Assembly: GCA_017443145.1 (NCBI GenBank)
Contig: JAFSPA010000012.1
Span: 1 to 64,000, forward strand
Origin: Paludibacteraceae bacterium
Lineage (GTDB): Bacteria; Bacteroidota; Bacteroidia; Bacteroidales; Paludibacteraceae
Direction of reading: 5' to 3'
Length of the DNA: 64,000 nucleotides
The notes under the pieces were generated by a model. The model saw nothing but the letters and a program-made list of their open reading frames with translations. It had not been told where the DNA came from and did not search any database. Of the stretch, positions 16,088-24,217 are shown piece by piece. Position 1 is the stretch's first letter. Each line of letters begins with the position of its first letter. The position numbers and the translations under genes were made by a program.

Positions 16088-17536
16088 CTATTCAGCAGAA
16101 TTCCAAATTTTCCAACTTGCCTCGGCCTGCGCATATAGCATTGTCCGTCCGCCGATGACGGTGCATCCTTGCGCCGCACCTCGCCGCATAAACTCCGTCT
16201 CTTCGGGGTTATAGACCACGTCGAACAGCACCTGTCGGGGTGTGAGTGCTGCGTAGTTCATGTCGGGGTAGGTATCCTCGTTCGGATACATACCTAACGG
16301 CGTGGCGTTCACTATCAGGTCGTACTGCGTCAGGTCAGCCGTTATCTCGTCGTGCGCACTAATCATCTCGCTGTCAATACCCATCACTTTGAGGGCGTAG
16401 CTCACCGCTTTTGCCGCTCCGCCGCGACCTAAGATAAGGGCCTTCTGACCACTCTCCACTTTCGACTTTAGGCTCTCAATCACACCGATATAGTCGGTGT
16501 TATATCCTACGCCGTTCTTGACTACGTTCACTGCCCCTATCTCAGCTGCTGTACCGTCGATATGGTCGAGGTAGGGGATAATAGCCGACTTATACGGTAT
16601 CGTCACGTTGTATCCGTCCAGGTCTGCAGGGATACCTTCCCACAGCGCTCCGAGCTCAATGAGCCGGTAGTCCGCATCAATTCCTTCTTGTGCAAACTTA
16701 CGAGCAAAGTAGTCCGCTGACAGACTGTGCTCCAAGTGTTTTCCAATTAATCCATAGTGTTTCATATATCTCTCTTTTTTGTTGCTATTCAACGATGTTA
16801 ATCGGTCTCCCAATGTGGCTAAATGTTCAATCTCTTTTTTGCTCCAGTTGGCGAGCTCTGCCCGCACCGCATTCCGCTTGTAGTTGGTGTCGCTATTTGT
16901 CGAGTCCTCCACCCAGTCAATATGCCGTATATCCCGCAAATAGTGACAAATGTACTCGTGCGTCGTACATAGTAGCGGCCGAATAATCGGTATCGCCTCA
17001 CCGCTCCCGGCTAAACGTTCCTCGCTAAACGAATTCGCCGCTTTCGGCTGCATACCTCGCAGACCTTGCAGTCCGCACCCGCGACGGATATTCATCAGTA
17101 TCGTCTCCGCCTGATCGTTCTGGTGATGTGCCACCGCGATGGCTTGGCAGCCTAATTGCGCCGCCAGCTCACCAAACCAGCCATATCGCAACGTGCGCGC
17201 AGCCGTCTCCACGCTCAGCCTGTGCGCCCGCGCGTACGACAACGTATCAAAATCCCGCACGTAGAGTGGAATACCACCATTAATAATCCACTCCGGCTTA
17301 ATCCGCAATCGGTCACCTAACGTCGCGCATAACGTCCGCACAAATGCCTCGTCTCGGTCGCTCTCTGTTCCGCGCAGATGGAAGTTACAATGCGCCACGT
17401 GGCACTCGTACCCGGCTCGCAGTAGCACGTCCAATAGCGCCACACTATCTGCGCCGCCACTCACGCACACCAACACCCGAGCACCGCTATCCAATAGCCC
17501 CTGGTCCGATATATATTTCTTCACTCGTCGCAGCAT
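16088..17536 (-). CDS. Fusion of tRNA(Ile)-lysidine synthase (TilS) and shikimate dehydrogenase (AroE)
   Basis: One open frame of 482 residues joins two unrelated enzymes. Residues 1 to about 245 form the TilS ATP-pyrophosphatase domain: PP-loop SGGADS at 26-31, HCNFHLRG near 50, and AVAHHQNDQAETILM near 134. TilS makes lysidine at the tRNA-Ile CAU anticodon and is essential. Its usual C-terminal domains are missing. Residues 258-482 are a complete AroE (NADPH-dependent dehydroshikimate reductase of the aromatic amino acid pathway): YGLIGKHLEHSLS, catalytic Lys in NVTIPYK, NTD, NADP loop GRGGAAKA and the closing MLYAQAEASW. An internal ATG at 16763-16765 starts the AroE part and follows A6 and AGAGAGA, so AroE might also be made separately. 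The first gene of the long minus-strand run. Confidence 0.9.
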   Translation of the reverse strand: MLRRVKKYISDQGLLDSGARVLVCVSGGADSVALLDVLLRAGYECHVAHCNFHLRGTESDRDEAFVRTLCATLGDRLRIKPEWIINGGIPLYVRDFDTLSYARAHRLSVETAARTLRYGWFGELAAQLGCQAIAVAHHQNDQAETILMNIRRGCGLQGLRGMQPKAANSFSEERLAGSGEAIPIIRPLLCTTHEYICHYLRDIRHIDWVEDSTNSDTNYKRNAVRAELANWSKKEIEHLATLGDRLTSLNSNKKERYMKHYGLIGKHLEHSLSADYFARKFAQEGIDADYRLIELGALWEGIPADLDGYNVTIPYKSAIIPYLDHIDGTAAEIGAVNVVKNGVGYNTDYIGVIESLKSKVESGQKALILGRGGAAKAVSYALKVMGIDSEMISAHDEITADLTQYDLIVNATPLGMYPNEDTYPDMNYAALTPRQVLFDVVYNPEETEFMRRGAAQGCTVIGGRTMLYAQAEASWKIWNSAE

Positions 17537-17576
17537 AATTCTTCTCTTCGCGCGTCATACGCACACAATCAGCGTG

Positions 17577-17608
17577 CAAATATACAACAAATATTGCATA
17601 TACACAAA
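17577..17608 (-). promoter_or_regulatory. Promoter of the tilS-aroE run
   Basis: Minus-strand TTTG, 20-bp spacer, then TATATTTG: an exact fit to the Bacteroidota sigma-ABfr consensus TTTG-N20-TAnnTTTG. It lies about 40-70 bp upstream of the fusion gene's start. Confidence 0.8.
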
Positions 17609-17805
17609 TTTTTCTTTATTTTTTAGCCGAAATAATTGAAAATTATTACTTTTAGACGAATATAGGACGTTTATGCTTGCATAAAACGGAATATGTACGG
17701 CAAAAAGTGTAGGCACGCGGTGCCGCCGGCTAAAAAAATAAAGGCTGTGTATATCCGGCAAGGCGCGAACCACCATTCGAAGGGGACCCCTCTGGGGGAG
17801 TAGGT

Positions 17806-17837
17806 CGAAGATACTGCTTTTTTTTGAACTGTGCAAA
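17806..17837 (-). promoter_or_regulatory. Degenerate minus-strand promoter overlapping long repeat copy 1
   Basis: Minus-strand TTTG, 20-bp spacer containing AAAAAAAAGCAG, then TATCTTCG, one base off the consensus -7 element. It would produce a leader of about 250 nt toward tilS-aroE or a small RNA. Confidence 0.5.
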
Positions 17838-17905
17838 TAATGGCTCAATTTTTTAATAAATTCGTCAGTAAGTGACGGTCGCGATTATACCTCGCGGCGG
17901 GATAT
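17818..17905 (+). repeat. Long direct repeat, copy 1
   Basis: Nearly identical to 23467-23551. From gaactgtgcaaata onward, 59 of 60 bases agree (17826-17885 against 23474-23533). A hairpin with cgcg arms follows; its loop differs between copies while the arms are kept. The two copies bracket the export operon in the same orientation. Confidence 0.9.
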
Positions 17906-17922
17906 TTTTTTATTTCACGCTG

Positions 17923-17954
17923 CAAAATTACTACTTTTTTACGATATAGGCAAG
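17923..17954 (-). promoter_or_regulatory. Minus-strand promoter-like site
   Basis: Minus-strand CTTG, 20-bp spacer, then TAATTTTG. Transcription from here would run leftward through repeat copy 1. No gene starts close by, so it may serve a small RNA or a long leader. Confidence 0.45.
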
Positions 17955-17965
17955 CATTTTTCTTC

Positions 17966-17997
17966 TTTGGCACGTTTTTTGTGTCAATTTATGCGGT
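17966..17997 (+). promoter_or_regulatory. Possible weak promoter of the efflux operon
   Basis: Plus-strand TTTG, 20-bp spacer, TATGCGGT. Only the TA and the spacing fit the consensus. No better plus-strand site is visible ahead of 18013, so the operon may need an activator or another sigma factor. Confidence 0.25.
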
Positions 17998-18012
17998 AAT
18001 AAAATTCATATA

Positions 18013-18534
18013 ATGAAAAAAGCATATTTGATTATTGCAAGTGTTTTGGCTTTGGGGCTAACCTCTTGTTCCCAAAATGAGGAAGTGAATAGTTTGGTAG
18101 GTAACTACACCTATAAGGTGTCCGGTGTGGTAACAATAGAGCACTCGGATACGTTAGTGGGCGATGTGCATCTAACTCCAGAAACGGGAACGATGACGTT
18201 GACAGGCACCGGTAAAGAAAAAGAAGTAGTGATGAGTTTTAATCAGACAAGTGGCGACGTCTATGATGTGACGGCAGTGGTGACAGGCGACAGTTTATAT
18301 GTGCGTCCAACGCATCGCAACATCGAGGTGGAAGTGGCACGCGATACGCTGGTCTTAGGAACAGTGATTAAACGTCAAGAGATTTTCGATGTAGAGGTGC
18401 AGGGCTCCGGCTATATGCTCTCCAATGGTGACGTATGCTTGATGCTCACTTACGACGGCGAGGAACGTAATGACCCCAAATATAAACTAAGCGGCAAAAA
18501 TATTCACTTACACTGCGTGCGTAACGCCAAGTAA
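18013..18534 (+). CDS. Small lipoprotein of unknown function at the head of the efflux operon
   Basis: A 173-residue protein with a lipoprotein signal and lipobox LTSC at about residue 19. The mature part is predicted to be beta-rich, with alternating Thr/Val stretches (TIEHSDTLVGDVHLTPETG) resembling the small lipocalin-like or calycin-type lipoproteins of Bacteroidota, though I cannot assign a family. It precedes TolC by 12 bp and is evidently the first gene of the export operon, so a periplasmic or outer-membrane accessory role in export is a reasonable inference. Confidence 0.7.
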   Translation: MKKAYLIIASVLALGLTSCSQNEEVNSLVGNYTYKVSGVVTIEHSDTLVGDVHLTPETGTMTLTGTGKEKEVVMSFNQTSGDVYDVTAVVTGDSLYVRPTHRNIEVEVARDTLVLGTVIKRQEIFDVEVQGSGYMLSNGDVCLMLTYDGEERNDPKYKLSGKNIHLHCVRNAK

Positions 18535-18546
18535 ACGATAGCAATA

Positions 18547-20019
18547 ATGAAAACGTACTGCAGATACATATTAGTTCTGTTGGTGGTGGCGATGCCGTTG
18601 TGGGGCAGGGAACTGACGTTGGAGCAGTGTCGCGAGATGGCGTTGAGTGCCAAGCAATCGCAGGCAGGTGAGGAGTTGAAAGAAGCGGCGAAAGATAACC
18701 GCAGAGCGGCTGCAGCAGCTATGTTTCCTCGTGTCTCCGCCAATTCTGCTTACACATGGACTAACGCCAAACTGACACTTCTGCCGTCGGAAATGGACTT
18801 AGGCAGCGGAAGAGCGATTATCTCCCAAGCCGGGGCAGGGCATTTTTTCTGGAACGAAGGCTCACCGATGGGGCAACTCGTGCAACAAACCAAGGATATA
18901 GATATCGTAGGTAATCAGGTACAATCCCTTGCTAACGCCTCCGGACAGATGATTGCGGATGGCTACAAGCAGATTTACGACCAACTCAATCTCAATACGA
19001 CGCACCTATTTGTGGCGCAAGTAGGTGTGACGCAACCGATTTATGTAGGTGGGCGGTTAAGTGCTATCTACGATATGTCCAAACTGGCGGAGCAGACGAT
19101 TGAACTGGAAGCGGATAAGAAACACGACGATTTGATTGTGTCCGTAGATGAGGCCTACTGGCGTGTGGTGTCTGTTGCCCGCAAGAAAGAGTTGGCGGAG
19201 CAGTATTACGACTTGCTCTGCAAACTGGAAGGCGACGTGAAAGAGGCTGTTAACGAAGGCGTAGCGACCCAATCGGACTTACTCAAAGTGACGGCCAAAC
19301 GCGGCGAAGCAGAGATGAAGAAACTGCAAGCCGAGAACGGATTAAAATTGTCGAAGATGGCCTTAGCGCAACTGTGCGGTCTGCCATTAGATGAGCCGTT
19401 GGATTTGGACGAAAGTGAGTTGTCTGAGACCTTACTGCAAGATACGGCGGTGGATATAGAGAGTAGCGTGGACGGCCGTGTAGAATTACAGATGCTTGAG
19501 AAAGCAACCGAGATTGCTAAAGCCAACACTAAACTCGTTTCGGCAGGGTTGCAACCCAGTATCATGGCCAATGCCAATTATATCTACTCCAATATCAGTG
19601 CGGAAAACGGTTTGTACACCGATTGGCGTGGTAAAGGATTCTTCACCGCCGGGGTGGCAGTAAATATCCCGATTGTTCATGCAGACGATATATACCGCCT
19701 TAAGGCTGCCAAACATGCTGCACGTGCCGCCCAACTCAAGGAAGACGAAACGCGCGAGCTGCTGGTTCTGCAAACAACACAAGCTTCCCAAAAAATGACG
19801 GAAGCCCAACAGAAAATAGTTCTGGCGCGCCTCAACTTAGCCAACGCTGCTGAAGTGTTGCGTATGGCACAGGAGTCGTACGACGCAGAAATGATTCCTG
19901 CATCGGATTTAATGATGGCGCAGACGGCCTGGCTATCTGCCGCAACCGATTTAGTGGATGCCGAAGCCGAAGCCAAAACAACAGAGACACTTTTGCGCAA
20001 ATACCTGCGTAAGTTATAA
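18547..20019 (+). CDS. TolC-family outer membrane efflux protein
   Basis: Outer-membrane channel of a tripartite exporter. The 490-residue protein has a signal peptide (ending PLWGR), the two-fold repeated OEP domain with long alpha-helical segments (about 30-260 and 290-490), the motif VGVTQPIYVGGRLSA at the first beta-barrel strand pair and GVAVNIPIVHADD at the second. Both halves end in coiled-coil sequence. It sits between the lipoprotein and the HlyD-type adaptor, the usual order for Bacteroidota export operons. Confidence 0.92.
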   Translation: MKTYCRYILVLLVVAMPLWGRELTLEQCREMALSAKQSQAGEELKEAAKDNRRAAAAAMFPRVSANSAYTWTNAKLTLLPSEMDLGSGRAIISQAGAGHFFWNEGSPMGQLVQQTKDIDIVGNQVQSLANASGQMIADGYKQIYDQLNLNTTHLFVAQVGVTQPIYVGGRLSAIYDMSKLAEQTIELEADKKHDDLIVSVDEAYWRVVSVARKKELAEQYYDLLCKLEGDVKEAVNEGVATQSDLLKVTAKRGEAEMKKLQAENGLKLSKMALAQLCGLPLDEPLDLDESELSETLLQDTAVDIESSVDGRVELQMLEKATEIAKANTKLVSAGLQPSIMANANYIYSNISAENGLYTDWRGKGFFTAGVAVNIPIVHADDIYRLKAAKHAARAAQLKEDETRELLVLQTTQASQKMTEAQQKIVLARLNLANAAEVLRMAQESYDAEMIPASDLMMAQTAWLSAATDLVDAEAEAKTTETLLRKYLRKL

Positions 20020-20039
20020 ATGAATATAGATTTAGGCAT

Positions 20040-21032
20040 ATGAAATACAAAAAAGAAGGAAGTCTGCTGTTGGGTCTGATTGCCCTGCTTGCAGTGGTAG
20101 TGATTGTAGCGGTTGTAGGTGCACTGGCACTCAGACCGGAGAAAACACTTATTCAGGGCGAAGCCGAAGCTGCGGAGTACCGCGTGTCGGGTAAAGTGCC
20201 GGGGCGTATCGATATGTATCTGTATGAAGAGGGCGACCAAGTCAAGAAAGGCGATACACTCGTCGTTATTTATTCGCCGGAAGTAGAGGCTAAAAAAGCG
20301 CAGGCACTTGCCGCGAGAGATATGGCTGAGGCTGTTAATCAGAAAGCCAAAAACGGTGCGCAGCGTGAGCAGATACAAGGTGCATACGAACTATATCAGA
20401 AAGCTAAAGCCGGCGAGGAAATCTACCGTAAGAGTTACGAGCGCGTGGAGCGATTGTACGAAAAAGGTGTAGTAAGTGCCCAGAAACGCGACGAGGTGGA
20501 GGCCCAATACAAAGCAGCGTCCGCCACCGTCAAGGCTGCCCGCAGTCAGTATGACATGGCACTGGCAGGCGCTCGCAAAGAAGATAAAGCTGCTGCCGAA
20601 GCACAAGTGGCCCGCGTAGATGGCATCTTGCAGGAAGTGGCTGCGGCCGAGGCAGAGAAATACCTGCTTTCTCCATGCGACGGCGAAGTGAGTGAACTAT
20701 TTCCTAAGGTAGGAGAATTAGTGGGGCAGGGAAGCCCTGTTATGTCTATTGTGGACCTTAACGATATGTGGTTCACTTTTGCCGTGCGAGAAGATATGTT
20801 ATCCCGTTTCCAAATGGGTAGCATGATTGAAGTCTCAATCCCCGCGCTTGGAACAGACACTAAGTATCCGCTGACCGTGACACATATCAAAGCCATGGGA
20901 ACCTACGCCACATGGCGCTCAACCAAACAAAACGGCGGTTATGACGTGCGCACATTCGACGTCAAATGTCGTCCTGCGACAACAATTCCAAACCTGCGCC
21001 CGGGTATGACCGCCCTCGTAGCTGACAAATGA
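20040..21032 (+). CDS. HlyD-family membrane fusion protein
   Basis: Periplasmic adaptor linking inner-membrane permeases to the TolC channel. The 330-residue protein has one N-terminal membrane anchor (about residues 9-31), the first half of a lipoyl domain (GKVPGRIDMYLYEEGDQVKKGDTL), a long alpha-helical hairpin (about 85-205), the second lipoyl half (LLSPCDGEVSELFPKVGELV) and a beta-barrel domain. The layout matches the YbhG/EmrA-like adaptors. It overlaps the next gene by 4 bp. Confidence 0.92.
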   Translation: MKYKKEGSLLLGLIALLAVVVIVAVVGALALRPEKTLIQGEAEAAEYRVSGKVPGRIDMYLYEEGDQVKKGDTLVVIYSPEVEAKKAQALAARDMAEAVNQKAKNGAQREQIQGAYELYQKAKAGEEIYRKSYERVERLYEKGVVSAQKRDEVEAQYKAASATVKAARSQYDMALAGARKEDKAAAEAQVARVDGILQEVAAAEAEKYLLSPCDGEVSELFPKVGELVGQGSPVMSIVDLNDMWFTFAVREDMLSRFQMGSMIEVSIPALGTDTKYPLTVTHIKAMGTYATWRSTKQNGGYDVRTFDVKCRPATTIPNLRPGMTALVADK

Positions 21033-22204
21033 AGTATATCTTCATTAATATATGGCGCGTGATGAAGCGTGAACTGCATATGATGTTCGCGCGACCGCTG
21101 TATATGTTTGCGTCGGTGGGAGTGATGTTGCTCTCTACCTTTTTCTTCCTCACGCTGATGCGAGGTGGAACAGCAGAGAAGATGCCTGTGGCAGTAGTCG
21201 ATTTGGACCAAACAACAATCTCTCGGCGTCTTATTCATGAGATGCAAGCTACGCCCTCGGTGGACATTCAACTGGTGACGAACTCTTATCCCGAGGCGCG
21301 CATCGCCATGCAATCAGGTAAGATTTACGGTATTCTCGTTATCCGAGAGGGGTTCTACTCCGACCTTGTCGATTTCAAGCGCCCGCAATTGGATTTTTAT
21401 GTCACAAACGCCTATACAGTAGGTGGTAACACAGCGTATAAGCAGTTGTTAACCATGGCCAACCTTACTTCCGGTGCTTTCCAACGAGAGGTACTACGAA
21501 AAAAAGGGCTGCCGGATGATATAATCATGCACCGTATTCAGCCGCTGGCAGTAGAGGGGCATATGGTTGCTAATCCATGGGGCAACTACTCTGTCTATCT
21601 GGTTAGCACCATCCTACCGGGAATATTGGGACTTATCTGTCTTATGCTCACTATTTTCGCTGTCGGTTTTGAGTTAAAGATGCGTACGTCGCACGCTTGG
21701 TTACAGGCTGCTGGTGGCAACTATACCGTTGCAATGATTGGCAAACTGATTCCGTACACGCTAATATATATCATTTTGGGTGTCGGGTGTCATGTTATCC
21801 TATATCATTTTGCCGGTTTTCCGGTGTATGGCAGCCATGCACGCCTGATGTTCGGGTTGCTGCTCTTCATCTTCGCCATGGAAGCTCTCGGCATTACGCT
21901 TATCGGCTTGCTGCCTACGTTGCGGGACGCGTTGTCTATCGGTGCGTTGTACTCAATGCTTGGTTTCTCGCTCTCGGGCTTTACCTACCCACAGATGTCG
22001 ATGCTGGCACCCATTAAGGCACTTACATATCTCGAGCCACTACGACATTACTACCTGCTCTATGTCAACGAAGCACTGATGGCAGGCCCCATTCAAAATA
22101 CGATACATTGTATGTTGGCTCTTGTGGCTTTTATGCTCGTCTCGCTGCTCGTATCACCACGGCTTCATAGCGCACTCGTCAACCAAAATTATCCCCTCAA
22201 ATAA
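21029..22204 (+). CDS. ABC-2 type permease, first of pair
   Basis: Inner-membrane permease of the ABC-2 class (YhhJ/YbhS-like). The 391-residue protein has one N-terminal membrane segment (about 23-43), a large periplasmic loop opening with MPVAVVDLDQTTISRRL, and five C-terminal membrane segments, with the typical GFSLSGFTYPQMSM motif before the last ones. It probably pairs with the next gene as a heterodimer. No ATP-binding subunit lies in the operon. The 4-bp overlap with the HlyD gene suggests coupled translation. Confidence 0.88.
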   Translation: MKYIFINIWRVMKRELHMMFARPLYMFASVGVMLLSTFFFLTLMRGGTAEKMPVAVVDLDQTTISRRLIHEMQATPSVDIQLVTNSYPEARIAMQSGKIYGILVIREGFYSDLVDFKRPQLDFYVTNAYTVGGNTAYKQLLTMANLTSGAFQREVLRKKGLPDDIIMHRIQPLAVEGHMVANPWGNYSVYLVSTILPGILGLICLMLTIFAVGFELKMRTSHAWLQAAGGNYTVAMIGKLIPYTLIYIILGVGCHVILYHFAGFPVYGSHARLMFGLLLFIFAMEALGITLIGLLPTLRDALSIGALYSMLGFSLSGFTYPQMSMLAPIKALTYLEPLRHYYLLYVNEALMAGPIQNTIHCMLALVAFMLVSLLVSPRLHSALVNQNYPLK

Positions 22205-22243
22205 CTTGCCCCAAAAGGCTCAATAACTCCATAAACGGCAAAA

Positions 22244-23407
22244 ATGGTAAATGGCAAAATAGCAAATGAAATACGTCGTATTTTCCGCGACCCGGGCGTG
22301 GTGGTTATCTTTATTGTAGCTACGCTGGCATACCCGTTGCTCTATAAAGCCATCTACTGGAATGAGCAGATAACCAATGTGCCGGTTGCCGTAGTAGACC
22401 TGAGTAATAGCCCTCAAAGCCGTGCTTTCTTGCACAAATGGAATGCTGCGCCGGATATCTGCCTGACGCATACCTGCACCTCGATGGCGGAGGCGGAACA
22501 ACTGCTGCGCGACCAGAATGTGCACGGCATCATCTATTTCCCGCGTGATTTTGCAGCACAGTTGGCAGATCCGCTCGGACAGGCGCATATTTCCCTCTAC
22601 TGCGATATGTCGTCTTTCCTCTATATGAAAGCTATTTACCTCAGTTGCAATCAGGTCATGCTTGAACAAATGCGCAATATACAGATTGACCGGTACGAAC
22701 AAATGGGAATGGGCGAAGAGTTTGCTTGGGCGCTTGTGCAAGATGCACCATATCACGAAATAGCACTCTTCACGCCAACAGGAGGCTATGGTTCGTTTCT
22801 TATTCCTGCTGTATTGATGCTGATTTTGCATCAGACACTCTTCTTCGGAATCTGTATGCTGGGAGGAACGGCACGAGAGGAAAATATGGACCAATATAGT
22901 CTGGAGTCACTTCTTGCGCGGGCTGCGGCTTATTTCGTCATTTATTTTGGTTTGTCGGTTATTGTCTTAGGCTTATATCCTCGCTTGTTCGATATTCCGC
23001 ATGTGGGGGCTATTGATGACATCCTTCTGCTTATTGTGCCTTATCTGTTGGCAATCATCTTCTTCTCGCTGTGCGTCAGTGTCTTTATCCGTAACCGCGA
23101 GTCGGGCTTGGTACTGCTTATCTCGTCCTCGCTTATCTTTCTCTTTATGGCGGGTATCTCGTGGCCGAAGGAAATGATTCCTGATGCATGGTGGTATATT
23201 GCTTGTTGCATCCCTTATACGCATGGTGCACATGCTTTTATCCACATCAACTCTATGGGGGCATCGTTGCTGCACACCAACCATTTTACCGCTTCCGCTA
23301 TGCCGGAGTGGATAGCTTTGTGGATTCAAACCGGAGCGTACTTCCTCTTCGCCTGCCTTCTCTTCTTCTTCCGAAAAAGACAAGGAAACAAAGCCGCTAA
23401 ACAATAA
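22244..23407 (+). CDS. ABC-2 type permease, second of pair
   Basis: A 387-residue paralogue of the preceding permease with the same layout: membrane segment near 20-40, periplasmic domain opening with VPVAVVDLSNSPQSRAF, then a hydrophobic C-terminal half with five segments and the motif FMAGISWPKEMIPD. The periplasmic domain probably contacts the HlyD adaptor. It lies 39 bp after its partner and is the last gene of the operon; tandem 11-bp repeats and long repeat copy 2 follow directly. Confidence 0.88.
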   Translation: MVNGKIANEIRRIFRDPGVVVIFIVATLAYPLLYKAIYWNEQITNVPVAVVDLSNSPQSRAFLHKWNAAPDICLTHTCTSMAEAEQLLRDQNVHGIIYFPRDFAAQLADPLGQAHISLYCDMSSFLYMKAIYLSCNQVMLEQMRNIQIDRYEQMGMGEEFAWALVQDAPYHEIALFTPTGGYGSFLIPAVLMLILHQTLFFGICMLGGTAREENMDQYSLESLLARAAAYFVIYFGLSVIVLGLYPRLFDIPHVGAIDDILLLIVPYLLAIIFFSLCVSVFIRNRESGLVLLISSSLIFLFMAGISWPKEMIPDAWWYIACCIPYTHGAHAFIHINSMGASLLHTNHFTASAMPEWIALWIQTGAYFLFACLLFFFRKRQGNKAAKQ

Positions 23408-23425
23408 CCAAATCTCCGTAGCAGA

Positions 23426-23458
23426 CCGGGACTTCACCGGGACTTCACCGGCTTTTCA
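23426..23458. repeat. 11-bp tandem array after the efflux operon
   Basis: Three units of 11 bp: CCGGGACTTCA twice and the diverged CCGGCTTTTCA. It begins 18 bp after the last permease stop codon. Confidence 0.85.
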
Positions 23459-23466
23459 CTAACCAA

Positions 23467-23551
23467 TTTTTTTGAACTGTGCAAATATTGGCTCAATTTT
23501 TTAATAAATTCGTCAGTAAGTGACGGTCGCGATCATCGCGGCGGGGTATTT
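23467..23551 (+). repeat. Long direct repeat, copy 2
   Basis: Second copy of the repeat at 17818-17905, same orientation, with one mismatch in the 60-bp core. After the core it carries cgcgatcatcgcg, a near-perfect palindrome whose arms match the hairpin arms of copy 1. It lies between the convergent ends of the efflux operon and the AbiE-like module. Confidence 0.9.
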
Positions 23552-23560
23552 GGCTGCCGA

Positions 23561-24217
23561 TTATTTCTTTCGGGTTGCTATCACTTCCACCAAATAGTTG
23601 GCTATTTCTTCAGCCGAGACATCGTATTTAGGTTGCATCAAGTCGAAGTCTTGGGGCTTAGGATACAGAGTTGGAGTTATTAAGGCCGACAAGATAGCTT
23701 TTGAATGCACTTGATGCCTCGTAAACTTCAATGCATAATCCAATCCGTCTTCGAAAGAGAGACCTTCTTTCAACAGCGAATAGATGTCGTAGTAATCACG
23801 ATACAAGCTCCTAACGGTAATCGTGAAGAGTTTCATTCCTAACGCATCTTGCGCGTCAACCGTTTTGAGGTTGTTATACGTAAAACCGGTGTGCAAAGCA
23901 GGGACACGGTTCTTGGGCGCAAAGAATGATAGTTTGACATAATCTCCTATGTAGAACTGGATATGTTGCTGTCCTAATATCTCTCGCTGACAATCCGGAA
24001 AAACGGAGACAATTTCATTGCTGACACCAGAAACATCCAACTGCTTGATATCCCCGTGATAGTTCAGCAGTTCAAAATCCAAGTCTTCGCTTTGTCGATG
24101 TTGCAACAACAAAGAGATTCCTGTGCCACCACAGAGATACAAGTCCTTGATACATTTCAACCGCGAGACCTGGTCGAAGACCTGCAAAGTATTATCACGA
24201 AGTCCGTTACGCCACAT
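23561..24217 (-). CDS. AbiEii-type nucleotidyltransferase toxin-like protein
   Basis: A 218-residue member of the AbiEii/AbiGii nucleotidyltransferase family, the toxin half of AbiE abortive-infection and toxin-antitoxin systems. The nucleotidyltransferase signature is visible: CGGTGISLLLQHR at residues 29-41 followed by the metal-binding pair Asp45 and Asp47 in SEDLDFEL. The region RDYYDIYSLL matches the conserved C-terminal block of the family. Such enzymes add nucleotides to tRNA or other substrates to stop growth. The gene overlaps its small upstream partner by 11 bp, which argues for a two-gene module. Confidence 0.82.
   Translation of the reverse strand: MWRNGLRDNTLQVFDQVSRLKCIKDLYLCGGTGISLLLQHRQSEDLDFELLNYHGDIKQLDVSGVSNEIVSVFPDCQREILGQQHIQFYIGDYVKLSFFAPKNRVPALHTGFTYNNLKTVDAQDALGMKLFTITVRSLYRDYYDIYSLLKEGLSFEDGLDYALKFTRHQVHSKAILSALITPTLYPKPQDFDLMQPKYDVSAEEIANYLVEVIATRKK

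Larger units (their letters stand above)
17537..18012. other. 476-bp divergent intergenic region with promoters and a long repeat
   Basis: No convincing gene lies here. It holds three minus-strand promoter-like sites (17577-17608, 17806-17837, 17923-17954), copy 1 of the long direct repeat (17818-17905), several small hairpins (for example gcacgcggtgc near 17715 and cccctctgggg near 17788), and the start of the plus-strand efflux operon. An open frame on the minus strand at 17555-17848 has promoter-like AT-rich sequence and no coding character. Confidence 0.7.

Noticed and set aside
17555..17848. Open frame of 97 codons on the minus strand upstream of the fusion gene
   Set aside because: It runs through promoter elements and the long repeat, has no family resemblance and ends in promoter-like AT-rich sequence.
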